DNA from: Magnetococcales bacterium
GTDB lineage: Bacteria; Pseudomonadota; Magnetococcia; Magnetococcales; JADFZT01
NCBI GenBank assembly: GCA_015232395.1
Contig: JADFZT010000019.1
Coordinates: 15,375-67,685 of the forward strand
DNA: 52,311 nucleotides
Direction of reading: 5' to 3'
The translations under genes and the position numbers were made by a program. Shown here in pieces: positions 1 to 8,443 of this stretch (within the stretch, counting starts at the first letter, position 1; each line of letters starts with the position of its first letter). A model generated the notes under the pieces. It made no database searches and was not told the DNA's origin. It worked only from the letters and a program-made list of their open reading frames with translations.

Positions 1-410
1 GCTAGGGCTTTAGCTTGTGCCTCCGCTTTAGCTTGGGCCTCTGCTTTAGCCTTAGCTTCCGCTAGGGCTTTAGCTTGTGCCTCCGCTTTAGCTTGGGCCT
101 CTGCTTTAGCCTTAGCTTCCGCTAGGGCTTTAGCTTGGGCCTCCGCTTTAGCCTTAGCTTCCGCTTTAGCCTTAGCTTCCGCTTTAGCCTCAGCTTCCGC
201 TAGGGCTTTAGCTTGTGCCTCAGCTTCCGCTAGGGCTTTAGCTTGTGCCTCAGCTTCCGCTAGGGCTTTAGCTTGTGCCTCAGCTTCCGCTTGAGCTTTA
301 GCTTGTGCCTCAGCTTCCGCTTGGGCTTTAGCTTGGGTCTTTGCTTTTGCTTCAGCTTCCGCTTTAGCTTGGGCCTCCGCTTTAGCCTCAGTTTCCGCTT
401 GGGCTTCCCC
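1..410. repeat. In-frame low-complexity repeat array (30/60-bp units)
   Basis: Bases 1-60 and 61-120 are identical. The array then continues with diverged 30-bp and shorter units made of gctttagcttgggcctcc-like blocks until about 410. All unit lengths are multiples of three, and the minus strand reads Ala alternating with Glu, Lys, Gln or Leu. It is the helical repeat of the partial gene described above and is probably prone to expansion and contraction. Confidence 0.9.
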
Positions 411-1376
411 TGGGGATTTGGTTTGGATTTCGGTTGGGATTGCCGCTGGCGGTTTCAGCGTATTTTTCTCACCCGGTTTGGGCATGGCCATGAGCTTGGC
501 GATCATCCGGGCTCGGGCGCTGGATTCTTCATCCTTTTGAGGATCGGATGGGAGGTCGCTTTGGGAGTTGGTTTGCAGGTCGCTCGTGAGTTTGGTGACC
601 TGAAATTCAACCACTGTTTTTGGCGCTGGGTTGATGGCTTCCAAGGGGGAGGGCGGATGCCGGGGGGGCTCAGGTTCTCCAGCCATCGCTTCCAGTTGGG
701 CCGCTTCCCGCATCAGGGAGGCCATGGCCGGGACCGGCTCGGAGACCTCGGGGGGAGGGGGGGGTGGTTGCGGGATGGTGGCCGGAGGTGGTGGAGGCTT
801 CACTGCCGGTGGGGGGTGGGATGGGGTTTTGGTCAGATAAGGGGAGCGCTTGGGGATGGGTCTGTTGACAAAATCGGGCCGGACTTCATGTTGATTCACT
901 GCGGTGTTGATCCCGGGGCTCTTTTTGTCCTCTCCACCCAAGGTGAAAATCAGTGTCAGGCCGAGAACCGTGATACCGGCAACCCCCCCCCACAGGGGCA
1001 AATTGCCTTTGAGTCTCCACTTTTTAGTGCTTTTTGGCGGCGAAATGCCTAGATCCCGGTAGACTTCCAATCGCTTTTCAGCAATGGCTTGTTGCCAGCT
1101 TTTTCCCTGAATTTTGTTTTCATACGCTTCCCGCCCGCCAAACAGATCGTGGAGGGCATAGACGATGGTATCGACCCCATGGCCGCCAGAATAATCGATG
1201 AGGGGTTTGCCGGTTTTGCCGGAAACCTCCAGGCGGGCCAGAAAGCCGACCACAGCCAGCTTTTGCTTGCGCACATCCCCGCTTTGCAAAGCCGCCAGAT
1301 AACGCCCAGCCGGGATGGTTTCCATTCTGGTTGTGGGTTTGGCAGGCTGATTTCGAACTGTGGTCAATGCATTCAT
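1..1376 (-). CDS. TolA-like repetitive single-pass membrane protein (partial, C-terminus beyond window)
   Basis: An uninterrupted minus-strand frame runs from a stop at 1536-1538 to the window edge. I place the start at the ATG whose first base is 1376 (protein begins [14 protein letters not shown]), with a GGAG about 12 bases upstream. In order it encodes a soluble N-terminal region of about 120 residues that I do not recognise, one hydrophobic segment near residues 130-150 ([19 protein letters not shown]), a Pro-rich stretch with PPPPP runs, then from about position 410 to base 1 an Ala/Glu/Lys/Gln repeat ([13 protein letters not shown] type). This order (cytoplasmic part, one membrane helix, Pro-rich linker, long helical repeat) resembles TolA/TonB-like envelope-spanning proteins, which is inference. 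The N-terminal domain differs from TolA. Codons stay in frame through all repeats, so the repeat is coding. Confidence 0.75.
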   Translation of the reverse strand, partial: MNALTTVRNQPAKPTTRMETIPAGRYLAALQSGDVRKQKLAVVGFLARLEVSGKTGKPLIDYSGGHGVDTIVYALHDLFGGREAYENKIQGKSWQQAIAEKRLEVYRDLGISPPKSTKKWRLKGNLPLWGGVAGITVLGLTLIFTLGGEDKKSPGINTAVNQHEVRPDFVNRPIPKRSPYLTKTPSHPPPAVKPPPPPATIPQPPPPPPEVSEPVPAMASLMREAAQLEAMAGEPEPPRHPPSPLEAINPAPKTVVEFQVTKLTSDLQTNSQSDLPSDPQKDEESSARARMIAKLMAMPKPGEKNTLKPPAAIPTEIQTKSPGEAQAETEAKAEAQAKAEAEAKAKTQAKAQAEAEAQAKAQAEAEAQAKALAEAEAQAKALAEAEAQAKALAEAEAKAEAKAKAEAKAKAEAQAKALAEAKAKAEAQAKAEAQAKALAEAKAKAEAQAKAEAQAKAL

Positions 1377-2188
1377 GATGGCGTCCAACTCCAGGGTCGT
1401 CCTTGTGAAACACTGCTCCGACCATCGGCATTTTTGTGCCGGTAGGGGGCGTGAGGCGAATCCATGATCTTGGGGCTCGGGCCAACGTGAGCCGGTTGAT
1501 GGCGTGAACAGTTCAAACCATTCTCGCCGAAGATATCAAACCGATCTTGGTGATGACCATGATTTTTGCCATGATTGCCTTTCGAGGGCTGATTATGGTC
1601 GATATGGTTCAGGAGTGAGTGGACCCTGCAGGACTGGAAAAAGTGGCTTGGTTTCAGTGGCAAAAGCTACAACCCAATCGGTTGATTTCAGCCTCAAGCC
1701 ACCGGCTGAATGATGGGTCGCTCTGTTCAGGCCACGGGATTCGGTGTTTTAAAAAAAGTGGCACTAAACGTGCATTGAATTTATCGTGCTTGGGTCTATT
1801 TTGTTGCGTTTCAGCCATTTTTGACGATTTTTGCGATGCACGCAGGTTTTTTTTGGAAAATAATGGGCAAAAAGGGATCCGTTTTGGTTTGAATCGGTGT
1901 AGAATGTCCACTTTTGTTCCGTAGATTTTTGTGTGCCAATATCTGTGTGGGTGTGAAATAATTCACCTCTTTGCTGGACAACAAAGGCCGGACTCAAGAA
2001 AATTTCTGACCAACCGATCAATAACTGGTTGGGGCGGCTGGGGAAGTGGGGCCGCCGCTGATTTTTGACTGGAAACTACTTTTCAAAAGCAGTTGTTTTG
2101 AACAGGGCAGAGAGTCGTGGGGGGAAGAGGCTCTCGAAGATTGGGTCTGTCTTGGCGAGAATTAACTGCTGTACCGGAAACGGAGAAC
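1377..2188. other. Long intergenic region upstream of cheR
   Basis: No convincing gene is seen. The frame of the leftward gene stays open to 1538, but no better start codon lies there. The stretch 1740-1960 is AT-rich compared with its surroundings and holds one candidate sigma-54 promoter (listed separately). Short open frames here lack ribosome binding sites and recognisable protein sequence. Confidence 0.5.
1759..1774 (+). promoter_or_regulatory. Candidate sigma-54 (-24/-12) promoter
   Basis: The sequence TGGCAC-TAAAC-GTGCA has the GG and GC dinucleotides separated by exactly 10 bases, as in sigma-54 promoters (consensus TGGCAC-N5-TTGCA, one mismatch in the -12 box). It points towards cheR, but the start codon is about 400 bases downstream and no activator-binding site was recognised. 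Low confidence. Confidence 0.25.
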
Positions 2189-3016
2189 ATGGGTATCACG
2201 CCCCAGGAATTTAAACTGATCGCCTCATTTTTGCATGAGCACAGCGGCATCCTCATCGCTGAGGGTAAGGAGTATCTCCTTGAAAACCGTCTGACCGTGC
2301 TGATGGCGCAAAACGGCTGCAACACCTTTTTGGAGCTGCACGAAAAGCTACAGAAGGATTCGGGGCCGCTCTGCACCAAGGTGATTGATGCTCTGACGAC
2401 CAACGAAACGTTGTGGTTTCGGGACGATTCATTCTTTAATGCCCTGAACGATTTTATCGTACCCCATCTATTGGAAAAGGCCAAACGCCAGTCCAAGGTA
2501 CGCATCTGGTCTGCAGCTTGCTCCACCGGGCAGGAACCCTATTCAGTGGCGATGTTGTTGAACCATGTTGGCGGTGCAGGCGTTAATTTTTCACCGGAAA
2601 AATTTGAGATTCTGGCGACCGATATCTCTCCTTCGGCCATTGTCATGGCTACCCGGGGGCGATATAGCCAACTGGCGATCACCCGGGGTATGCGCAAGGA
2701 TTTTTTGAATCACTATTTTACCAAGAAAAACATGGCCTATGAGATCAATCCGGCTATCCGCCAAATGGTGACTTTTAAACGGTTCAACCTGAAGGGGCCT
2801 TTTGATTCTTTGGGAAAATTTGATTTTGTTTTGTGTCGCAACGTGTTGATCTATTTTTCTGAGCAGCTCAAGTGTGAGATTTACGACAAGATTCACCGCG
2901 CCCTGAACCGGGATGGCTTTTTGGCCATCGGTGCGTCAGAATCCCCGAGAGGCTTGACCACCGCCTTCCGGCAGAAGCGGGTGGGCAAGGCGGTGCTGTA
3001 TAAACCCGTGGGTTAA
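2189..3016 (+). CDS. cheR: Chemotaxis protein methyltransferase CheR (copy 1)
   Basis: A SAM-dependent methyltransferase (275 residues) that methylates receptor glutamates. After a short helical N-terminal domain (MGITPQEFKLIASFLHEHSG) come the SAM-binding motif WSAACSTGQEPYSVAM, ILATDISPSAI, and FDFVLCRNVLIYF, all typical of CheR. The frame is open further upstream, but I chose the ATG at 2189 because the family starts here and GGAG sits just before it. The beta-subdomain loop between the YFTKK and INPAIRQMV segments is shorter than in E. coli CheR, so this copy looks like the pentapeptide-independent type (inference). It is the first gene of chemotaxis block 1 and is followed 99 bases later by a CheY. 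Confidence 0.93.
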   Translation: MGITPQEFKLIASFLHEHSGILIAEGKEYLLENRLTVLMAQNGCNTFLELHEKLQKDSGPLCTKVIDALTTNETLWFRDDSFFNALNDFIVPHLLEKAKRQSKVRIWSAACSTGQEPYSVAMLLNHVGGAGVNFSPEKFEILATDISPSAIVMATRGRYSQLAITRGMRKDFLNHYFTKKNMAYEINPAIRQMVTFKRFNLKGPFDSLGKFDFVLCRNVLIYFSEQLKCEIYDKIHRALNRDGFLAIGASESPRGLTTAFRQKRVGKAVLYKPVG

Positions 3017-3115
3017 GAGCAGTAAGAGCAGGCGCGTTTGCTTGGGGGGTTGGCAGGGCAACAGTCCGGAGTCATCCACAAAACACAAAGTGGACGCCGG
3101 GTCTGGGAGAGAGTG

Positions 3116-3499
3116 ATGAAGCTTTTATCCATAGACGATTCCAGGATCATCCGGCGCATCATCAGCGGCGTCGGTGCCATGCTGGGTTATGAGACCCTGG
3201 AGGCAGAGCATGGGGAAGCCGCCTTCATCCTGTTGCGGGAGCGTGCCGACGAGGTGGGCTTGATTCTCCTGGACTGGAACATGCCGGGACTCAATGGTCT
3301 GGAAGTATTGATTGAGCTGAAAAAATCACCGGCTTGGCAGCACATTCCTGTCATGATGGTGACGACTGAAGGCGAGAAGGAGTATATCGTCAAGGCGATT
3401 CAGGCGGGAGCGGCCCATTATATGACCAAACCCTTTTCCCAGGAGGAGATGGCCGCTAAAATCATGGAAGTTCTCGGTAAGGGTACTATTCAGGAATAG
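3116..3499 (+). CDS. cheY: CheY-type single-domain response regulator (copy 1)
   Basis: A 127-residue stand-alone receiver domain. Visible features: acidic pair in LLSIDDSRIIRR, phospho-acceptor Asp in LILLDWNMPGLNGLEVL, Thr in MMVTTEG, and the Lys in AAHYMTKPFS. The start is the ATG at 3116, preceded by GGGAGAGA. The same frame is open upstream to 3038 but has no receiver-like sequence there. The next gene, a CheX-like phosphatase, starts four bases after its stop, so the pair is probably co-translated and the phosphatase may act on this CheY (inference). Confidence 0.9.
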   Translation: MKLLSIDDSRIIRRIISGVGAMLGYETLEAEHGEAAFILLRERADEVGLILLDWNMPGLNGLEVLIELKKSPAWQHIPVMMVTTEGEKEYIVKAIQAGAAHYMTKPFSQEEMAAKIMEVLGKGTIQE

Positions 3500-3503
3500 C
3501 TTG

Positions 3504-4007
3504 ATGACCCAATCGAAATGGCCGCTGAATGGAGATCTCTATCGGCAAAAGGTGTTGGATGATCTGAAAAATTCCACCATTGAGGTGTTGGCCACCATGG
3601 CGATGGTGGAGGCCTCCTTGATCGACAGCCGGGAAAAAGCGGTTTTTTCTCTTTCCGGCCCAGTGGGTGGGCTCATTCATCTCACCGGTTCCGGGGAAGG
3701 GGTGTTTCAGGAGGGTATGTTTGGCATTGCCGGGGAGGTTGGCCTGATCAGCGACCTGGTGGCTCGGATCGTCGGCTTGGATGCAGGGGAGTTGACCAAA
3801 GAAGATCTGCTGGATGGTGTTGCTGAACTGGCCAACATGATCTGCGGAGGCATGAAGAGCAAGGGTGGCATCGGGCCAGGGCGACTTTCACCTCCCATGG
3901 CGGCTTTGGGTGACGGCATGTTGTTATTGTGGAAAACCAGCAAGCCTACACGCCTGATGCGCTTTCAAATGGCAGCGGGTGTGTTGGAAGTGCATGCCAG
4001 CGTGTGA
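3504..4007 (+). CDS. cheX: CheX/CheC-like CheY-P phosphatase
   Basis: A 167-residue protein of the CheC/CheX/FliY family, which dephosphorylates CheY-P. The visible hallmark is the E-x2-N motif in DLLDGVAELANMICGGMKSKGG near residue 110-125, followed by a second half containing the LSPPMAALGDGM segment; only one clear active-site motif is present, as in CheX. It directly follows a cheY (4-base gap). I use the ATG at 3504; a TTG at 3501 in the same frame is an alternative. With two other possible phosphatases in the window, the species probably uses several phosphate sinks. Confidence 0.85.
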   Translation: MTQSKWPLNGDLYRQKVLDDLKNSTIEVLATMAMVEASLIDSREKAVFSLSGPVGGLIHLTGSGEGVFQEGMFGIAGEVGLISDLVARIVGLDAGELTKEDLLDGVAELANMICGGMKSKGGIGPGRLSPPMAALGDGMLLLWKTSKPTRLMRFQMAAGVLEVHASV

Positions 4008-4404
4008 GTTTTGATTGTTGGCGTTTTATTGTTTTTTTTGTTTACGCACGAATCATTTGAGTTCGGTTTTTGCTTGGAATAGTGTCGCCTGTGGTGCTGG
4101 ATCAGGTGGAAATGATCCGGTTGGATCATGGCCGAAGGGTGTTCGGTTTTGAGTCCTGACTGCTTGAAATGGATCAGGTTGTGCTTGAAGCTTGGCCATT
4201 AAGCTTGTAGAATATCACTCTTTCAATGGGTTGCATCCAGTTCTGGGTATGGCTTTCACAAACCAGGGAGAGCTGTGGGATGCAGATCGAATTGCACCCT
4301 TGTGTCTGAAAAAACAGATGGGCTAAACTAATCCTGAACGGGCTGCTCTGGCCTGACCAAGTCCGTGAATGGGGCATGGGGATTAATCATTTACGAGGTG
4401 TAAC
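4008..4404. other. Intergenic region between cheX and second cheY
   Basis: About 400 bases without a supported gene. A short perfect hairpin ATGATCC-GGTT-GGATCAT lies at 4112-4129 without a T-run. No recognisable promoter was identified, although a separate transcription start for the downstream cheY is likely given the distance. Confidence 0.4.
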
Positions 4405-4776
4405 ATGCGTGTTCTGATTGTCGACGACTCTTCGGTGATGCGGAAGATCGTTCAGCGGAGTCTCCGTCAAGCTGGATTGATGGCGGACGAAGTGCGGGAG
4501 GCTGGAAATGGGATGGAGGGGGTTAACGCTCTCAAAGCTGGGCCGGTCGATCTGATCCTGTGTGACTGGAACATGCCGGTGATGGATGGCCTCACCTTCG
4601 TTAAAACCGTGCGAAGCGGCCCCCCGCAAGTTAAGGGGATTCCCATCGTCATGGTAACCACCGAAGGGGGCGAAGATCGTATGGCTGCCGCCAAAGAGGC
4701 TGGAGCCAGTGGCCACATCAAAAAGCCCTTCACCACCACCGTCATGCAGGAAACTTTGGGGAAATATTTCAAATAA
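4405..4776 (+). CDS. cheY: CheY-type single-domain response regulator (copy 2)
   Basis: A 123-residue receiver with all key residues: LIVDDSSVMRK, acceptor Asp in LILCDWNMPVMDG, MVTTEGGEDR, and Lys in GHIKKPFT. GAGGTG stands three to eight bases before the ATG. It is isolated by almost 400 bases upstream and by a strong terminator downstream, so it is probably a monocistronic cheY. Sequence similarity to the first copy (NMP-x-(M/L)-(D/N)-G and VTTEG) suggests both belong to the same CheY group; which copy binds the flagellar switch cannot be told from sequence. Confidence 0.92.
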   Translation: MRVLIVDDSSVMRKIVQRSLRQAGLMADEVREAGNGMEGVNALKAGPVDLILCDWNMPVMDGLTFVKTVRSGPPQVKGIPIVMVTTEGGEDRMAAAKEAGASGHIKKPFTTTVMQETLGKYFK

Positions 4777-4840
4777 GGCTGCGTTGTCGGGGTGATTAAT
4801 CCCCCCTATGAATCAAAGCATTTGCCTGCTGGATATCCAA

Positions 4841-4875
4841 GCCTCTTCCACCCCCCCGGTGGAAGGGGCTTTTTT
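4841..4875 (+). terminator. Rho-independent terminator after cheY copy 2
   Basis: Stem GCCTCTTCCACC / GGTGGAAGGGGC (one G-T wobble), five-base C loop, then TTTTTTG. It lies 65 bases past the cheY stop and separates that gene from the receptor gene downstream. Confidence 0.88.
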
Positions 4876-5348
4876 GTTTTTTCGCTCCTTGTCCAAAGCC
4901 CCGCTCCCACCCATTTTATTTTTGAATGAGACCTGTTAACAAAATCCTTACAATATGGTGACTTTTTTGTTAAACTTATCCGGGATTTTCGTTGAGATGC
5001 GCTCTATTGTATCTCATGTGTCACTATTTATAGCTGCATGAGCGGTCTATTGGGGAGTCTTTTTTCTCGTCGCTCTTTCTTGTTTGTTTCACCCTTTTGA
5101 AAGCTCGTTTTGGTGGGGGTACCCCCTGTTTTTTCTGGAATGATTCTCGTTTACTGACATTAGTCACTTTTTTGACTGATGCCTCTGGGGTAAAGAGCGT
5201 TCTGACCAGGAAAGTGTGTTAATGGGGGTGGCTGAACGGAAGGTATTAAACCAACTGGCCTGGATGTCTGGGATGAGGTCATAGATGAATGAAGGAAATG
5301 ACAAACCGGCCTTGATGGTTTAGGAGTGGGGCTACAGAGGGGGCGACG
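4876..5348. other. Intergenic region upstream of first receptor gene
   Basis: About 470 bases, AT-rich around 4920-5110, with no gene I can support. It must carry the promoter for the receptor-to-cheA run, but I could not identify a convincing sigma-28 or sigma-70 element by eye. Confidence 0.4.
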
Positions 5349-7616
5349 ATGGGAATCGTCAATGGTTTTAAAAATCTCAACATCAGTGCCAAAATTGGCG
5401 TCAGCTTTGGTTTGATCGGCATCCTGTTCATTGGGGTGGTGACTCTTTACCAGACCACTCTGAACCAAACCCGGGATAACTACCAAAAGCTGCTCACTCA
5501 GGCCGAGGCGGTGAAGAGTCACGCCATGGGAGTGGGGGAGTTGATGCTCCAGGCCCGCCGGGCAGAGAAGGATTTTTTGCTGCGCAAGAAGATCAAATAT
5601 ATTGATCGGGTTGCAGAGCTGGGAAATCAGGTTAACATGAAAGCGGCTGCCATCGGTGAAATCGGCCAGGTCATGGGTGGGGATATTGGCCACATGCTGG
5701 TGGGAGATGCCAGGAATATCCAGGCGGCGATGGATTCTTACGTGGCTTCCTTCAAGGCCATGGCCCACGCCTGGGAGGTGAAGGGGCTGGATCCCAAATC
5801 GGGGCTCCAGGGAGAGTTCCGAAGCGCGGCCCACAGCCTGGCTACGCGGCTGAACGATTTTGACACCGCCAAGCTCAAGATTATCGCTTTGCAGTTGCGT
5901 CGTGCAGAGAAGGATTTTCGGCTGAGGGGTAAGGATAAATATATCGAGAAGCATCGCTCGTTGATGTCTGATTTTGCCGGAACCCTCAAAGCGAGCAGCT
6001 TGAACGACAGCCTGAAAAGTCAGCTGACGGCAGCCATGGTCCCTTATGGAGAGGTTTTTGCCCGTACGGTGGCGGAAAAGAGGCGGGATGGTGCGGCATC
6101 CTCCGCCACGGCGAATAAATTGAGTGCCACCGCCAAGGTGGTGGAAAAGCTTTTGGATGCCAACTATGTGACAGGCGTCTGGCGGGACTATCTGGAGGTG
6201 CGCAAGCACGAAAAGGACTATCTGCTGAGGGGGGCTGACAAATATATCGGCAAACTGGACAAAACCATTGCCGCTATCGTTAAAAATACCCAAGCTTCCG
6301 TTTTGCCTGAAGGGGGCCGCAATGCGGTGCTGGATGACTTGGCCGTTTACCAGGGGGCCTTTCACAAGCTGGTGGCTGAGGACGGTAACATTGCCGGGAT
6401 GACCGCTGCCATGCGGGAGGCGGTGCACCGCATTGAGCCAATGGTTGCGGATTTGGTGGAAGATGGTGAAAAAATGATGGGGGATACCGCCATCGCTACC
6501 GAACAGGAGGTGGCGCAAGGGTCACGACAGGCCTTGATCGTCAGTGGTGTCATTCTTCTGCTGGGAGCCTTTTTTGCCGTGGTGATCGGTCGAGCTGTTT
6601 CCGGTCCTCTGGTGCGGCTGAAGGGTATGTCCGACCAGTTCAGCCAAGGAGATCTGACCGTTACCACTGATATCAGCCGTTCTGATGAGGTGGGGATGAT
6701 GGCGCAAGGGTTGAGCCGTACGGTGGCCAAGCTGCGGGAGGTGATGTCCCAGGCCAAATCCGCCTCGTCCAACGTCGCTGCTGGCAGTCAGGAGCTTTCG
6801 GACGCTTCCCAGCAGCTTTCCCAGGGGGCGACCCAGCAAGCAGCCGCCATTGAGGAGACCTCTTCGGCCATGGAAGAGATGGTTTCCAATATTCAGCAAA
6901 ATGCCGATAATGCCCAGACCACCGAGCAGATTTCCCAAAAGGCCTCCAAGGATGCCGTGGAGAGTGGTGATGCGGTCAACGAGGCCATGAGCGCCATGAA
7001 GATGATCGCTGAAAAGATTTCCATCATTGAGGAGATCGCCCGCCAGACCAATCTTTTGGCCTTGAATGCCGCGATTGAGGCGGCCCGGGCCGGGGAGCAC
7101 GGGAAAGGGTTTGCAGTTGTGGCTGCAGAAGTGCGAAAATTAGCCGAACGGAGTCAGTCGGCAGCTGGTGAGATCGGCGGGCTTTCCGCTTCCAGTGTTT
7201 CGGTGGCGGAGCGAGCTGGGGGCATGTTGGAGCAGCTGGTGCCGGATATCCAGAAAACAGCCGAGCTGATTCAGGAAATCACCGCTGCGAGTATCGAGCA
7301 GAACCAGGGGGCCACCCAGATCAACAAGGCCCTGCAACAGCTGGATCAGGTCATTCAGCAAAATGCCGGACAAGCGGAGGAGATGGCCGCTACTTCCGAG
7401 GAGCTTTTCGCCCAGGCGGATACCCTGCAATCGGCGGTGGGTTTTTTCCATACGGGAGAGGAGGGGGGCGCTGTCAGGACCACACCCAGGTCCAGGCTCC
7501 CCAGGCAAAAAGCATTGGGCGCACCACCCCAGCGAGCCCGGCCCACCGGTGCTCTGCTGGAGATGAATGCCGGACCCGGAGGTGGTTCGGGGGATGACGA
7601 ATTCGAAAATTTTTAA
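5349..7616 (+). CDS. Methyl-accepting chemotaxis receptor with three HBM-type motifs
   Basis: A 755-residue transmembrane receptor. TM1 about 16-36, periplasmic sensor about 37-393, TM2 about 394-414, HAMP about 415-468, then the signalling domain with the hairpin tip [20 protein letters not shown]. The sensor carries the [10 protein letters not shown] motif typical of helical bimodular (HBM) sensors three times, near residues 70, 184 and 285, each followed by K/D-x-K-Y-I; HBM domains normally show two. The last residues are [12 protein letters not shown]: a flexible linker ending in EFENF, which fits the x-aromatic-x-x-aromatic pattern of CheR-tethering pentapeptides. Known HBM receptors detect small organic acids; the ligand here is unknown. 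cheW follows closely. Confidence 0.93.
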   Translation: MGIVNGFKNLNISAKIGVSFGLIGILFIGVVTLYQTTLNQTRDNYQKLLTQAEAVKSHAMGVGELMLQARRAEKDFLLRKKIKYIDRVAELGNQVNMKAAAIGEIGQVMGGDIGHMLVGDARNIQAAMDSYVASFKAMAHAWEVKGLDPKSGLQGEFRSAAHSLATRLNDFDTAKLKIIALQLRRAEKDFRLRGKDKYIEKHRSLMSDFAGTLKASSLNDSLKSQLTAAMVPYGEVFARTVAEKRRDGAASSATANKLSATAKVVEKLLDANYVTGVWRDYLEVRKHEKDYLLRGADKYIGKLDKTIAAIVKNTQASVLPEGGRNAVLDDLAVYQGAFHKLVAEDGNIAGMTAAMREAVHRIEPMVADLVEDGEKMMGDTAIATEQEVAQGSRQALIVSGVILLLGAFFAVVIGRAVSGPLVRLKGMSDQFSQGDLTVTTDISRSDEVGMMAQGLSRTVAKLREVMSQAKSASSNVAAGSQELSDASQQLSQGATQQAAAIEETSSAMEEMVSNIQQNADNAQTTEQISQKASKDAVESGDAVNEAMSAMKMIAEKISIIEEIARQTNLLALNAAIEAARAGEHGKGFAVVAAEVRKLAERSQSAAGEIGGLSASSVSVAERAGGMLEQLVPDIQKTAELIQEITAASIEQNQGATQINKALQQLDQVIQQNAGQAEEMAATSEELFAQADTLQSAVGFFHTGEEGGAVRTTPRSRLPRQKALGAPPQRARPTGALLEMNAGPGGGSGDDEFENF

Positions 7617-7654
7617 GGCGGCCCATGGATCAGGCTGACGAGGGAGGAAGTGAG

Positions 7655-8170
7655 ATGAGTGTTCCCGGTATTACCGAAACAACCCAGTTTTTGACCTTTA
7701 CCCTGGCGGACGAGGTCTTTGCAGTAGACATTTCCCAGGTCAAGGAGGTGCTGGAATGGACCCCCATGACCAAAGTCCCCCGCACCCCTGCCTTCATGTG
7801 TGGCGTGACCAACCTGCGGGGCAGCGTTGTCCCGGTGGTGGACATGCGGCTCAAGTTTGGCATGTCCAAGGGAGATCGGACGGTCAACACCTGCATTATC
7901 ATCGTCGAAGTAAATGTCGAGGATGGCCAGACGGTTCTGGGAGCCATGGCTGACTCGGTTCGTGAAGTGATCGGTCTGGAACCCGACCAGATCGAACCTC
8001 CCCCAAAAATTGGAACCAAGCTGCGTACCGAGTTTATCAAGGGTATGGGCAAGCGGGATGGGCAGTTCATCATCATCCTGGATACCGACAAGGTGTTTTC
8101 CGCTGAAGAGTTGAGCCTGATGGGTGAAGCAGGGGATGGCAGGCCGGGCGAGAGTGCCGCTGCAGCCTAG
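7655..8170 (+). CDS. cheW: Chemotaxis coupling protein CheW
   Basis: A 171-residue CheW that links receptors to CheA. Visible family features: FLTFTLADEVFAVDISQVKEVL at the N-terminus, CGVTNLRGSVVPVVDMRLKFG in the middle, and FIIILDTDKVFS near the C-terminus. An earlier in-frame ATG exists at 7625, but GGAGG at 7643-7647 with seven-base spacing favours the start at 7655. It lies between two receptor genes, 38 bases after the first. Confidence 0.93.
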   Translation: MSVPGITETTQFLTFTLADEVFAVDISQVKEVLEWTPMTKVPRTPAFMCGVTNLRGSVVPVVDMRLKFGMSKGDRTVNTCIIIVEVNVEDGQTVLGAMADSVREVIGLEPDQIEPPPKIGTKLRTEFIKGMGKRDGQFIIILDTDKVFSAEELSLMGEAGDGRPGESAAAA

Positions 8171-8394
8171 TCACTCTTTCTGCTTGGTGAATGTGCAGGC
8201 TTGCTTTCCTGAAGACAGATCTCCTCCCCGGTCGGATCTGTCGATGGAGTATGCCCAATCGAAAGCCTGGCCTCTCGGCTGTTGGCGCCTTGGGGGGAGA
8301 GATGGGCGTACGGTTGACGCAGGTCTGTTTCCTGAAGTGATACCAAAACAAAACAACGACTTGATTGCAATGATCCGGCTCCAGTTCGACGCAT

Positions 8395-8420
8395 ATGCCC
8401 ACGGGAGCGGGCATCATTTT
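8395..8420 (+). other. Short hairpin with T-rich tail upstream of second receptor
   Basis: ATGCCC-acgggagc-GGGCAT followed by cattttt, about 25 bases before the receptor start. It could be a weak terminator or attenuator for cheW read-through. Another small inverted repeat ACAGATC/GATCTGT lies at 8215-8241 in the same gap. Functional meaning is uncertain. Confidence 0.3.
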
Positions 8421-8443
8421 TGATCAAGAAAGGTGGTTGCGCC

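Noticed and set aside
273-1052. Plus-strand frame over the repeat (Phe/Ser/Leu-rich)
   Set aside because: Mirror of the Ala/Lys/Glu repeat gene on the minus strand.
5160-6518. Long minus-strand open frame (452 codons) opposite the first receptor gene
   Set aside because: It is the antisense of a well-supported receptor; its translation is His/Pro/Gln-rich with no family features.
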